NCBI RefSeq assembly: GCF_946479755.1
Contig: NZ_CAMLHC010000013.1
Location: 1 to 64,000 of the forward strand
DNA: 64,000 bases
Source of the DNA: an uncultured Chitinophaga sp.
GTDB taxonomy: Bacteria; Bacteroidota; Bacteroidia; Chitinophagales; Chitinophagaceae
Reading direction: 5' to 3'
In this document: positions 35,791 through 43,596 of the stretch, one piece after another
How positions within the stretch are numbered: the stretch's first letter is position 1
How the letters are laid out: every line of letters starts with the position of its first letter
The notes under the pieces: model-generated
The model's database searches: none
The model's input: only the letters and a program-made list of their open reading frames with translations
Told to the model about the DNA's origin: nothing
Translations under genes and position numbers: made by a program

Positions 35791-36801
35791 TTAGTCAACG
35801 ATGAAAGGATAATCCTGCTGCACATAAACGTCTTTCAGCAGCTCATCGTCAGACGGCCAGGGGGATTCTTCAGCGAACTGAACGCATTCTTCCACTTCCG
35901 CTTTTACGCGGTCGTTGATCGCTTCAATCTCTTCTTCAGTAGCCCATTTGTTTTTCTGAATAACAGCCAACACCTGGTTGATCGGATCTTTCTGTTTGTA
36001 CTCTTCCAGCTCCTCTTTCGTACGGTATTTAGCCGGATCGCTCATGGAGTGGCCGCGGTAGCGGTAAGTTTTGATTTCCAGGAGGGTCGGACCACCGTTG
36101 TCACGGGCGCGTTTTACCGCTCTTTCCACTCCTTCGTGCACCGCTTCGCAGCTCATCCCGTCGATAGAATCGGCCGGCATTTCGTAAGCATCAGCGAGCT
36201 TATAGATATCCAGTACGTTAGAGGTACGTTCTACAGAAGTACCCATCGCGTACATATTGTTTTCACAAATAAAGATCACCGGCAGTTTCCAGGTCATCGC
36301 CATGTTAAAGGTTTCATGGAGCATACCCTGACGGGCTGCGCCATCACCGAAGAAACACAGCACCACGTTGTCAGTACCCTGGTACTGCTCCGCCAGCGCC
36401 AGGCCCGCACCGGTACCGATCTGGGCACCTACGATACCATGGCCGCCAAAGAAGTTGTGCTCTTTGGAGAAGAAGTGCATACTACCCCCCTTGCCTTTTG
36501 AACATCCGGTCGCTTTACCATACATCTCAGCCATACAAGCCTTGGCAGAAATCCCTTTGGCGATAGCCAACGCGTGGTCACGGTACGCAGTGATGAATTT
36601 ATCTTCCGGTTTCGTCGCAGTCATCGCACCAGCAGCAATTGCCTCCTGACCGATGTACAGGTGACAAAAGCCACGGATTTTTTGCATTCCGTACAATTGG
36701 CCTGTCTTCTCTTCAAAGCGGCGCAGCAAAAGCATCAATTCATACCAGTACAGATATGTCTCTTTGGTGAATTTCGTCTTCACGTCTGTTTTAGTTTGCA
36801 C
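35791..36801 (-). CDS. pdhA: Pyruvate dehydrogenase E1 component, alpha subunit
   Basis: This subunit binds thiamine diphosphate and decarboxylates pyruvate for the pyruvate dehydrogenase complex. The sequence has CHLYIGQEA, the TPP motif GDGAARQGMLHE through FICENN, and YRYRGHSMSDPAKYRT with the phosphorylatable-loop equivalent. The beta subunit and E2 are not in this window section. I place the start at the GTG at 36801 (336 aa), because a perfect -7 box (TATATTTG) overlaps the upstream TTG at 36822 and would put that codon outside the transcript; another GTG lies at 36783. Confidence 0.93.
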   Translation of the reverse strand: MQTKTDVKTKFTKETYLYWYELMLLLRRFEEKTGQLYGMQKIRGFCHLYIGQEAIAAGAMTATKPEDKFITAYRDHALAIAKGISAKACMAEMYGKATGCSKGKGGSMHFFSKEHNFFGGHGIVGAQIGTGAGLALAEQYQGTDNVVLCFFGDGAARQGMLHETFNMAMTWKLPVIFICENNMYAMGTSVERTSNVLDIYKLADAYEMPADSIDGMSCEAVHEGVERAVKRARDNGGPTLLEIKTYRYRGHSMSDPAKYRTKEELEEYKQKDPINQVLAVIQKNKWATEEEIEAINDRVKAEVEECVQFAEESPWPSDDELLKDVYVQQDYPFIVD

Positions 36802-36819
36802 TCTTTCTAAATTTGTTGG

Positions 36820-36850
36820 CAAATATAACAGGAAAATCCTAAAATGTAAA
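36820..36850 (-). promoter_or_regulatory. Promoter of pdhA
   Basis: On the minus strand, TTTA (36847-36850) is followed after 19 bases by TATATTTG (36820-36827), fitting the Bacteroidota TTTG-N19-TAnnTTTG pattern with one mismatch. The transcript would start at about 36813. Confidence 0.55.
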
Positions 36851-37011
36851 TATCAAATCCAATTAGTATTAAATTATGCAAATTCATCAATTTCAAACAG
36901 TTTTGCATTTAATTGCAGTTTATTGGCAGATAAAGGCCCACTGACACGGCTCTTTATCAGTTACAAATATTGCAGAATTTGCATATTTTTTTATACACAT
37001 AATTATTTTCT

Positions 37012-38088
37012 TTGCTACATATCCGGAAAATATCGCTCACACAGTTTAAAAATTATACCCGGCAGGACTTCCGGTTCGATCAGCGGGTGGTAGGCATTAC
37101 CGGCAGAAACGGCTCCGGCAAAACCAACCTGCTCGACGCCATCTATTACCTCTGCTTCACCCGCAGCTATTTTACCAGCAATGAAAGCCAGAATACCCAG
37201 TACCTGACCAACGGTTTCCGGCTGGAAGGCTATTTCGAGAAACAGGGACAGCCAGCTAAAATTGTCAGCACCGTCAAAGACGGGAAAAAGGAAGTCTCCC
37301 TCAACGACGAGAAATATGACCGCTTCTCCCGGCATATCGGCCAGTTTCCGGCGGTGATCATCGCTCCGGACGATGCCGAAATCATCCTTGGCGGCAGCGA
37401 AGAACGCCGCAAATGGCTCGACACCCTTCTGTCGCAATTGTACCCCGACTACCTCGAGCACCTCATCGCCTATCAGAAAATACTGGTACAGCGCAACACA
37501 CTGCTGAAAAATATCACCGGCTCCGGCCAGGAACACAGCCTGCTGGACGTGTTTGACGAACAGCTGGTCCGCCACGGCATCCCCGTCTTCGAACAACGCA
37601 AAGCCTTTCTCACTGACTTCATTCCGCAGGTGCAGCAATTGTACGATTACATTGCCGGCACCCATGAGGTGGTGAACATCCGCTATCAGTGCACACTGCA
37701 GGAAGAAGATTATGCGCCCCAGCTGCAGGCGGCCCGCTTTAAAGACCTTCAGCTGCAACGGACCTCCACCGGCATCCACCGCGATGATCTCCAGTTTCTC
37801 CTCAATGACTATCCCATGAAAAGCAGCGCCTCGCAGGGACAACGCAAGAGCTTTCTCTTCGCCCTGAAGCTGGCACAGTTTGAAGTGATCAAACAATTCA
37901 AACAATTTGCACCGCTGCTGCTGCTCGACGATGTCTTTGAAAAACTGGACCAGGAACGCGTCTCCCGCCTGATCGCACTGGTGGCCGGTCCCTCCTACGG
38001 CCAGGTGTTCATTACCGACACCCATGCAGAACGGCTGCAACACAGCTTCGATGGAACAGATCAAACCATCCAGCTTATAAACATTTAG
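37012..38088 (+). CDS. recF: DNA replication/repair protein RecF
   Basis: RecF is an SMC-like ATPase that loads RecA at single-strand gaps with RecO and RecR. The 358-residue product has Walker A GRNGSGKTNLLDAIYYL (about 30-46), signature SQGQRKSFLFALKLAQ and Walker B LLLLDDVFEKLD. The N-terminus LHIRKISLTQFKNY aligns with the family only if translation begins at the TTG at 37012, an unusual start codon; no in-frame ATG is close. The DUF721 gene follows 48 bases downstream. Confidence 0.93.
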   Translation: MLHIRKISLTQFKNYTRQDFRFDQRVVGITGRNGSGKTNLLDAIYYLCFTRSYFTSNESQNTQYLTNGFRLEGYFEKQGQPAKIVSTVKDGKKEVSLNDEKYDRFSRHIGQFPAVIIAPDDAEIILGGSEERRKWLDTLLSQLYPDYLEHLIAYQKILVQRNTLLKNITGSGQEHSLLDVFDEQLVRHGIPVFEQRKAFLTDFIPQVQQLYDYIAGTHEVVNIRYQCTLQEEDYAPQLQAARFKDLQLQRTSTGIHRDDLQFLLNDYPMKSSASQGQRKSFLFALKLAQFEVIKQFKQFAPLLLLDDVFEKLDQERVSRLIALVAGPSYGQVFITDTHAERLQHSFDGTDQTIQLINI

Positions 38089-38123
38089 GGATTTTTGGAA
38101 ATCAAAAAATCCTCAAATATTCG

Positions 38124-38131
38124 TAGCTTTG
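38124..38131 (+). promoter_or_regulatory. -7 box directly before the DUF721 start
   Basis: TAGCTTTG matches TAnnTTTG perfectly and ends 5 bases before the ATG at 38137, which would give a leaderless transcript. No -33 element is evident at 19 bases. Confidence 0.42.
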
Positions 38132-38136
38132 GCCCC

Positions 38137-38424
38137 ATGCGCCACGGAACTACCAGTATCGGAGATGCTCTCCGGGAATTTATGAACAAAAGCCGCCTCA
38201 AACCCCGTCTTACTGAAGTCCGTATTCAGGAGAACTGGGAGAAAATTATGGGCAAAACCATTGCGCGCTACACACAGGGCATCCAGCTGATTGAGCATAA
38301 ACTCATCATTACAACTTCGGTAGCACCCTTAAAACAGGAATTAACTTATTCCAAAGACAAGATCATCAAACTGGTGAATGAAATGCTGGGAGAAAACGTG
38401 GTAAAGGAAGTGATGATCCGTTAG
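38137..38424 (+). CDS. DUF721 (DciA-like) protein
   Basis: The ATG at 38137 gives 95 residues: MRHGTTSIGDALREFMNKS, then VRIQENWEKIMGKTIARYTQ and ITTSVAPLKQELTYSK, the DUF721 core. DciA proteins of this family load the replicative helicase DnaB in most bacteria lacking DnaC. Location right after recF is a common arrangement. An in-frame ATG at 38095 would add 14 residues encoded partly by AT-rich repeat-like sequence and the -7 box, so I do not use it. Confidence 0.85.
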   Translation: MRHGTTSIGDALREFMNKSRLKPRLTEVRIQENWEKIMGKTIARYTQGIQLIEHKLIITTSVAPLKQELTYSKDKIIKLVNEMLGENVVKEVMIR

Positions 38425-38430
38425 TAAATA

Positions 38431-38940
38431 TCAGTTGGAGGCAAACTGATTGATCAGCCGGTTGATATCAGCAATTTTGAGATTCGTTTCCAGGTTCACC
38501 ATCGTAAATTCATTGGTATCCTGTATGAGCATCACCACATGGCCCAACTCATCATCTTTCCCCTTATTCATAATATGTACCAGGCTGCCTTTGTCCCTTA
38601 CTTCCATCAGGGTTTCAAAATGATCCCGGTCCTGTAACCTGCGCTTGAGCGTAGCCACATCATCGCTGCTGATACTGGCGCCATGCAGGTTTTCAATAGT
38701 GTGCACCTTTACCTTCCGGAGATCCTTCAGCAAAGTGCGTACATTTTTTACGTCTTCATCTTCTTTGTCGAAAGACATGACCCATCCGGCCAGGCGCAAG
38801 GACATACCGCCTAGTTTGATACTGGTTGTTTCAGCACAACCTTTGTATTTCTGCCGGAATTCACGCAGCGATTTTTCTTGTGCGACAACGGTGGAAACAC
38901 TGGCCAGCAGTAAACAACCACCTAACAATAGCTTTTTCAT
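38431..38940 (-). CDS. DUF4252 secreted protein
   Basis: The 169-residue product has a signal peptide (MKKLLLGGCLLLASVSTVVAQ) and the DUF4252 domain. It includes LRDRD-type blocks such as RLQDRDHFETLMEVRDKGS and a terminal ADINRLINQF. It is paralogous to the adjacent upstream gene. Both lie downstream of an ECF sigma factor and its presumed anti-sigma factor. Function is unknown. Confidence 0.85.
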   Translation of the reverse strand: MKKLLLGGCLLLASVSTVVAQEKSLREFRQKYKGCAETTSIKLGGMSLRLAGWVMSFDKEDEDVKNVRTLLKDLRKVKVHTIENLHGASISSDDVATLKRRLQDRDHFETLMEVRDKGSLVHIMNKGKDDELGHVVMLIQDTNEFTMVNLETNLKIADINRLINQFASN

Positions 38941-38957
38941 GTGTGCAGATTTCTGGG

Positions 38958-39473
38958 TTACTTCTTTTTAAGATTCTTGAGTTTGTCCATCCCCTGGATG
39001 TTGACGGAGCTGGCAATCTGTGAAATTTCATTCAGATCGATGTCTCCCACCAGGCTCATGGCCATAAAGTCATTGGTACCACCAACAATCATGATCAGCT
39101 CATTGATGTTTCCCCGCGCATTTTCTTTTACCATAAACTTCAGGTCGCTGTCCTTGTCCCTGACAGTCATCAGCTCTTCGAAGTCTGAAGTCAGGAGCAC
39201 GGCGGCTTCCTTGTACAGCCGCTGACCGTCTTTCGTGTTGTCTTTCGCCAGGATACGCAATCCTTTCAGCTTCTGGACCACCCTCATGAGGTTTTTGGCG
39301 TCAGGATCGTTCATATCCAGTTTGGAAAACATGGAGAACATCTTGGGTGTAATACTGACCAGCGTAAAATTCCGGTCATTTTCGTACTTCTGGAAAAAGC
39401 GGTCAATGCTACTCTGCGCGAAGAGGTGCATACTGGCAAAAACCGCTACCAGCAATAAAAGTGAACGTTTCAT
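38958..39473 (-). CDS. DUF4252 secreted protein, paralogue
   Basis: The 171-residue product has a signal peptide ending MHLFAQ and a DUF4252 domain with ELMTVRDKDSDLKFMVKEN and IVGGTNDFMAMSLVGDIDL. It resembles its downstream neighbour in length and block order, consistent with tandem duplication, and is separated from it by 17 bases. Likely periplasmic or surface-exposed. Confidence 0.86.
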   Translation of the reverse strand: MKRSLLLLVAVFASMHLFAQSSIDRFFQKYENDRNFTLVSITPKMFSMFSKLDMNDPDAKNLMRVVQKLKGLRILAKDNTKDGQRLYKEAAVLLTSDFEELMTVRDKDSDLKFMVKENARGNINELIMIVGGTNDFMAMSLVGDIDLNEISQIASSVNIQGMDKLKNLKKK

Positions 39474-39511
39474 CTTCTCTCTTTTTATATCAGGTTTTAA
39501 AATGGGCCTTG

Positions 39512-40030
39512 TTAATTGGTGCCGGCAATAATACCGGTCGCTTCGTTGAAATAAGACAGCTTCTGCATCTTCTCTGTTCCCTTGTTCAGGTTCTTAGCCA
39601 GCAGCTGCAACGCTTTCTTTGTTTCCAGGTAAGCCATCCTTGTCTCCTCCTCCATTTTCTTTTGCTGTACCTCCGCTATGCGGGCTTTGGTCTCCGTCCG
39701 CTGGAACTGTTTCATGGCATATCCCATACCCACGGCCATCAGCAGCACCGCCGCATATTTCATCCAGTGGCGGAAAGGCGACAGGGGCACTACTTTTGTG
39801 GCAGGACTGGCCGCTACCGGCGCCGGCAGTTCCGGCAGCCTTTCTTCCAGTACCTCTTCTTTTTCCATTTCTTCCCGGAAGAACCCGAACAAGGGGGCTG
39901 CTTCCTGCAACGGCTCCGGCATATCAGGATGGGACTCGCTGAAAAACCGGCGCAACAACGCCTCTTCCTCCAGGGTGGTTTCCCCTTCCCAATACCGGTC
40001 CACTAATGCGATGATGTGGTTATAATCCAT
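39512..40030 (-). CDS. Putative anti-sigma factor, single-pass membrane protein
   Basis: The 172-residue protein has an N-terminal cytosolic part (MDYNHIIALVDRYWEGETTLEEEALLRRFF is the helix style of Bacteroidota anti-sigma factors), one membrane segment near 90-104 and a helical periplasmic C-terminus. It overlaps the sigma factor gene by 11 bases, so translation is probably coupled. It lacks the zinc-binding anti-sigma signature HxxxCxxC. Confidence 0.78.
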   Translation of the reverse strand: MDYNHIIALVDRYWEGETTLEEEALLRRFFSESHPDMPEPLQEAAPLFGFFREEMEKEEVLEERLPELPAPVAASPATKVVPLSPFRHWMKYAAVLLMAVGMGYAMKQFQRTETKARIAEVQQKKMEEETRMAYLETKKALQLLAKNLNKGTEKMQKLSYFNEATGIIAGTN

Positions 40031-40535
40031 ATACCTGTATGTTTTGAAGTTTCTCCCGCACCGATTTACGTGCCCGGTGCAGATTGACTTTTACGTCGTT
40101 CATGTCCAGTTCGAGGATGTCGGCGATTTCCTGGTAGGAATAGCCGTCCATATCTCTCAGCTGAATGATGGTCCGGTATTTCTCCGGCAGCTCGTGGATG
40201 ATGCGTCTTACTTTTACCATTACATCGTTCTTCTCTGCCATGAGGTGCGGGCTCTGCTGGGCTGCCGCGGGTACTTCCCCTGCCCTGTCGAGTTCATCGG
40301 CCAGGCGGTACTTCCGCGACTTGATTTTGTCCAGCGCCAGGTTGCGGGTGATCCGCATGCACCAGGCTTCCATATTCTGCAGCTCCGGCATCTTCTCCTG
40401 CTGGCTCCACACCTTCATCAGCGCGTCCTGCGTAATATCCTGCGCGTCTTCCTCGTTGCCCAGCAGGCGGTATGCAAAGCGGAAAAGCTTTTGCCTGACG
40501 GGAACGACCTGGTTAAGAAATAAGTCCAATGACAT
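40020..40535 (-). CDS. ECF RNA polymerase sigma factor
   Basis: The 171-residue protein has region 2 (RQKLFRFAYRLLGNEEDAQDITQDALMKVW, about 14-44) and region 4 (ELPEKYRTIIQLRDMDGYSYQEIA, about 115-138). It is a group IV sigma factor, likely held inactive by the membrane protein encoded immediately downstream. A matching ECF-like promoter precedes it, suggesting autoregulation. The downstream DUF4252 genes are probable targets or cassette partners. Confidence 0.93.
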   Translation of the reverse strand: MSLDLFLNQVVPVRQKLFRFAYRLLGNEEDAQDITQDALMKVWSQQEKMPELQNMEAWCMRITRNLALDKIKSRKYRLADELDRAGEVPAAAQQSPHLMAEKNDVMVKVRRIIHELPEKYRTIIQLRDMDGYSYQEIADILELDMNDVKVNLHRARKSVREKLQNIQVYGL

Positions 40536-40560
40536 GCGGGATATTGCGTTTTATAATGAG

Positions 40561-40588
40561 AAGACGACTCACAAAAGACGATGTTACA
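40561..40588 (-). promoter_or_regulatory. ECF-type promoter of the sigma factor gene
   Basis: On the minus strand, TGTAACA (40582-40588) and CGTCTT (40561-40566) are separated by 15 bases, like the -35/-10 pair of autoregulated ECF promoters. It lies 26 bases before the ATG. Inference from motif and position only. Confidence 0.5.
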
Positions 40589-40604
40589 ACATTTCTAAAA
40601 AAAA

Positions 40605-40628
40605 ATCCCAGGGTGGTCGCCCTGGGAT
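40605..40628 (-). terminator. Terminator of the permease gene
   Basis: ATCCCAGGG and CCCTGGGAT pair around a 6-base loop, followed on the minus strand by eight T residues. It separates the permease gene from the sigma-factor promoter. Confidence 0.88.
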
Positions 40629-40662
40629 AAGATATTATTGCAGACACCTGGTTACAAGCAGA

Positions 40663-41715
40663 TTACAGCTTTATTCTCGGGTCTACCACCGCGTATAACA
40701 TATCGGCCAGGATGTTGACCAGCACAAAAATACCGGCGGTAAATAGGATGGCGCCCATCACCACCGGGAAATCAAACTTGTCCAGCGCATCCACCGTGAC
40801 CTTCCCGATCCCTTTCCAGCCGAAGATGTATTCCACGAAGAAAGCGCCGGCGAGCAGTTCGGCAAACCAACCGGTGATAGCAGTGATCACCGGGTTGAGC
40901 GCATTCCGCAGCGCATGGCGCCAGATGACCACGCGGCGGGACAAGCCTTTTGCATAGGCGGTGCGGATAAAGTCCTGGTGCAGCACATCCAGCATGGCGC
41001 TGCGGGTCAGCTGCACAATGATGGCCAGGGGCCGTATGCCCAGCGTCAGGGCCGGCAGGACCAGGTTACGCAGGTTCAGCACCCTTCCGCGGAACGGGTC
41101 TATGTCGAACAGGCTGCCGGTCATATGCAATCCTGTATAACTGCTGAATACAAATCCCAGTAAATAAGCCAGTACGATACCGGCAAAAAATGAAGGCGCC
41201 GAAATACCGATTACACTGGCGAATACGGCGCTGGTATCCATCCAGGTGTTTTGTTTTACGGCAGACAGCACGCCCAGCGCGATGCCGGCCACAGTAGCGA
41301 AGAGCATGGCGGCCACTGCCAGCAGCAATGTGCCGGGCAGCGCTTCCGTCAGTATTTCCCACACCGGCTTTTTTCCCTGGTAGGAACGGCGCAGGTAGGG
41401 CGTTTTAAGCACCAATAATTTTTCGCCCGACAGCGAAGCCAACGTCACGTAGTGAAGGTTCTCCCGCGCTTCAACCAGCGGATGCACGCCAATGGGCGAG
41501 AGATCGTTGACATAAAGCAGGAACTGCACCCCTACCGGCTGGTCGAGGTGCAGTTCTTTACGGACGTTTTCAAGGGAAGACACATCTGCCCGCTGGCCGA
41601 GCGTCAGCCGGGCCGGATCACCGGGCAGCACGTTGAACAGGAAAAACACCAACACTACTACGCCCAGCAGTACCAGCAACCCGTATCCTGTTTTCCTGAA
41701 AAGAAAGCGCAACAT
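40663..41715 (-). CDS. DppB/OppB-type ABC transporter permease
   Basis: The 350-residue inner-membrane protein begins MLRFLFRKTGYGLLVLLGVVVLVF and has about six membrane segments, with the permease EAA-like loop GLSRRVVIWRHALRNALNPV (about 268-287). It resembles peptide/nickel permeases. A ~55-residue periplasmic stretch after the first helix (about 35-115) is longer than usual. No second permease, ATPase or binding protein is adjacent, so it is an orphan here. It follows the DoxX-like gene by 6 bases. Confidence 0.88.
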   Translation of the reverse strand: MLRFLFRKTGYGLLVLLGVVVLVFFLFNVLPGDPARLTLGQRADVSSLENVRKELHLDQPVGVQFLLYVNDLSPIGVHPLVEARENLHYVTLASLSGEKLLVLKTPYLRRSYQGKKPVWEILTEALPGTLLLAVAAMLFATVAGIALGVLSAVKQNTWMDTSAVFASVIGISAPSFFAGIVLAYLLGFVFSSYTGLHMTGSLFDIDPFRGRVLNLRNLVLPALTLGIRPLAIIVQLTRSAMLDVLHQDFIRTAYAKGLSRRVVIWRHALRNALNPVITAITGWFAELLAGAFFVEYIFGWKGIGKVTVDALDKFDFPVVMGAILFTAGIFVLVNILADMLYAVVDPRIKL

Positions 41716-41721
41716 AATGTC

Positions 41722-42804
41722 TTACGGAATATCGTTATAATGCCATTTGCCTTTGATGGTACCCTGTTTTATCTCGATCAGGCATGGATTGCTTCTGCCG
41801 GCGGTTTTAATCGCCACGCCATCCATCTGAACGAAGGGGAATTCCAGTCCATGCTGCTGTTTGAACGCAGCGATCTGGTCTTTGGTGGAAGCAGAAACAC
41901 CATAAATCAGTATTTCCTGGTTCTTCCACTTCTGCTGCAGGGCTTTCATCTTGTTATCCCAGCCCTCGCCGGCCTTCTCCACGTTCTGCACCAGGAAAAG
42001 GAACACCGGTTTGGTTTCACTGAGGATCGCCTCCGTTTGGTTCACCCCATCCAGGTCGGTGAGGATGAAGTCTTTGATCGCCGGTTCGGCATTACCTTTT
42101 TTAACCAGTTTATCCTTACGGTCTACAAACACCCAGGTGCTGTCTGACCAGGGATAGTTATCGGCGGTGAACTCTTTTTTCTCCCCGTTCTTCTCATAGA
42201 TGAAGATCATCTCGTACACGTCCGGCGTAGCACCGGGAGGCAGCTTCATTTTCTCCGGTATATTATTACCCACTTTGTAGGGCAGGCAATCGATAAACGG
42301 CAGGTGGCGCAGCGTATACCACTGTACGCCAAACGAAGCAATGGCAAAAATCAGCAGTACCAGTCCCGCTCCTTTGAACAGGGGCTGTACCCGGTTACGG
42401 TAAACGTATATCACGAGGATCATCACCAGCAGGGCCACATCTTTCCAGAAAGTCTGCTCCGCCGTGAGTTTGATACAATCGCCAAAACAACCGCATTCCC
42501 GGATGGTGCCGCTGAAAAGGGCGTAACCGGTGAGGAAGGTAAAGAACAGGATCAGCAGCAGCAACAGCACAGAGAAGATACGCATCCGGTACCCGATCAG
42601 TACTGCCACGCCGGCAATGATCTCAAAAGCGTTCATGATCACAGAGAAGGCAAGGGAATAAGGCGACAGAAAAGTGAGGTGGAGCACCTCAAAGAACTCT
42701 TCCATCTTATAACTAAGGCCCAGTGGATCATTGGCTTTGATCAGGCCTGAAAAAATAAACAGTACGCCTACAATAATTCGCAATAGGTTCAGGACAACTT
42801 TCAT
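41722..42804 (-). CDS. DoxX-like membrane protein with thioredoxin-like C-terminal domain
   Basis: The 360-residue protein matches the Bacteroidota BT_3928 type: four N-terminal helices in a DoxX/MauE-like module (MKVVLNLLRIIVGVLFIFSGL), a cysteine pair in IRECGCFGDCIKLT (about 103-116), and a C-terminal thioredoxin-like region (about 240-355) without a CxxC. It may channel electrons across the inner membrane to periplasmic thiols, but its role is unproven. Confidence 0.8.
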   Translation of the reverse strand: MKVVLNLLRIIVGVLFIFSGLIKANDPLGLSYKMEEFFEVLHLTFLSPYSLAFSVIMNAFEIIAGVAVLIGYRMRIFSVLLLLLILFFTFLTGYALFSGTIRECGCFGDCIKLTAEQTFWKDVALLVMILVIYVYRNRVQPLFKGAGLVLLIFAIASFGVQWYTLRHLPFIDCLPYKVGNNIPEKMKLPPGATPDVYEMIFIYEKNGEKKEFTADNYPWSDSTWVFVDRKDKLVKKGNAEPAIKDFILTDLDGVNQTEAILSETKPVFLFLVQNVEKAGEGWDNKMKALQQKWKNQEILIYGVSASTKDQIAAFKQQHGLEFPFVQMDGVAIKTAGRSNPCLIEIKQGTIKGKWHYNDIP

Positions 42805-42836
42805 AAAATAGTTTAATGGTTAATGAATCTGATGTT

Positions 42837-42856
42837 CCCGGGGCTGAAGCCCTGGG
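42837..42856. terminator. Hairpin downstream of DUF1599 gene
   Basis: CCCGGGGC-TGAA-GCCCTGGG with one mismatch, next to the stop of the DUF1599 gene. No T-tract. Confidence 0.45.
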
Positions 42857-42859
42857 CGG

Positions 42860-43408
42860 TTAATGGCCCGGGCTACCTTCGCTGATTTTGATCAGCGCAA
42901 ACAGTGCATAGTTAATGATATCAGTATAGTTGGCATCGATCCCTTCCGAGATGAGGGTCTTCCCCTGGTTACGGAGGATCTGTTTGATACGCAACAGTTT
43001 TGTCAGGATGAGGTCTACAAAAGACTCCTGACTCATATCCCTCCAGGCTTCGCCATAGTCGTGGTTTTTAGCCTCCATCACGGATTTCACCTGTCCGATG
43101 TAATGTTCATAGAGCCGTTCCACTTCTTCCACCGGCAAATCCGTATAGGGGTTGCCGTGCTGCTCCATCTGTATGAGCCCGATCACACCATAATTAACGA
43201 TCCCTTTGAACTCCCCTTCTATATTGTCTTCCACTTTCTGTACGCCTATCTCCTGCAGGTTGCGGATACGCTGCGCTTTGATAAAGATCTGATCTACCAC
43301 TGAAATGGGACGTAATACCCTCCAGGAAGTGCCGTAATCTTTCGTCTTTTTGATGAAAATGTCTCTGCAGCCCGCCAGTGCGGCGTCGTATTGTGCTAAT
43401 GTATTCAT
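42860..43408 (-). CDS. DUF1599 protein with internal duplication
   Basis: From the ATG at 43408 the product is 182 residues and consists of two related halves. Half one has CRDIFIKKTKDYGTSWRVL and GIVNYGVIGLIQME; half two has VKSVMEAKNHDYGEAWRDM and DIINYALFALIKISE. The family (PF07659) has been linked to nucleotide modification systems in comparative studies, but this chromosomal version has no such neighbours. It is cytosolic. The longer ORF start at 43483 gives a Cys/Arg-rich extension that is not family-like. Confidence 0.85.
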   Translation of the reverse strand: MNTLAQYDAALAGCRDIFIKKTKDYGTSWRVLRPISVVDQIFIKAQRIRNLQEIGVQKVEDNIEGEFKGIVNYGVIGLIQMEQHGNPYTDLPVEEVERLYEHYIGQVKSVMEAKNHDYGEAWRDMSQESFVDLILTKLLRIKQILRNQGKTLISEGIDANYTDIINYALFALIKISEGSPGH

Positions 43409-43544
43409 GGTCCTATAACGTAACAGTTCATTACACCTGGAGGAGCAATCTGATAAAGATCGTAAACAAAACGTACAAATCAAAGTCCGTGATCTTTAAC
43501 CATTTTGCTGCTTTACATGTGTAATTCCTTTATTTTGCATTACT

Positions 43545-43552
43545 TAAATTTG
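43545..43552 (+). promoter_or_regulatory. Possible -7 box for folP
   Basis: TAAATTTG matches TAnnTTTG and ends 44 bases before the folP ATG. No -33 element at 19 bases. Confidence 0.35.
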
Positions 43553-43596
43553 TGAACAGCGATTCAGGGGGCAAAATAAAGAATAAAAACCATTAA

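Noticed and set aside
37015..38064. 349-codon ORF antisense to recF
   Set aside because: Complements the RecF coding frame; Walker motifs are on the other strand.
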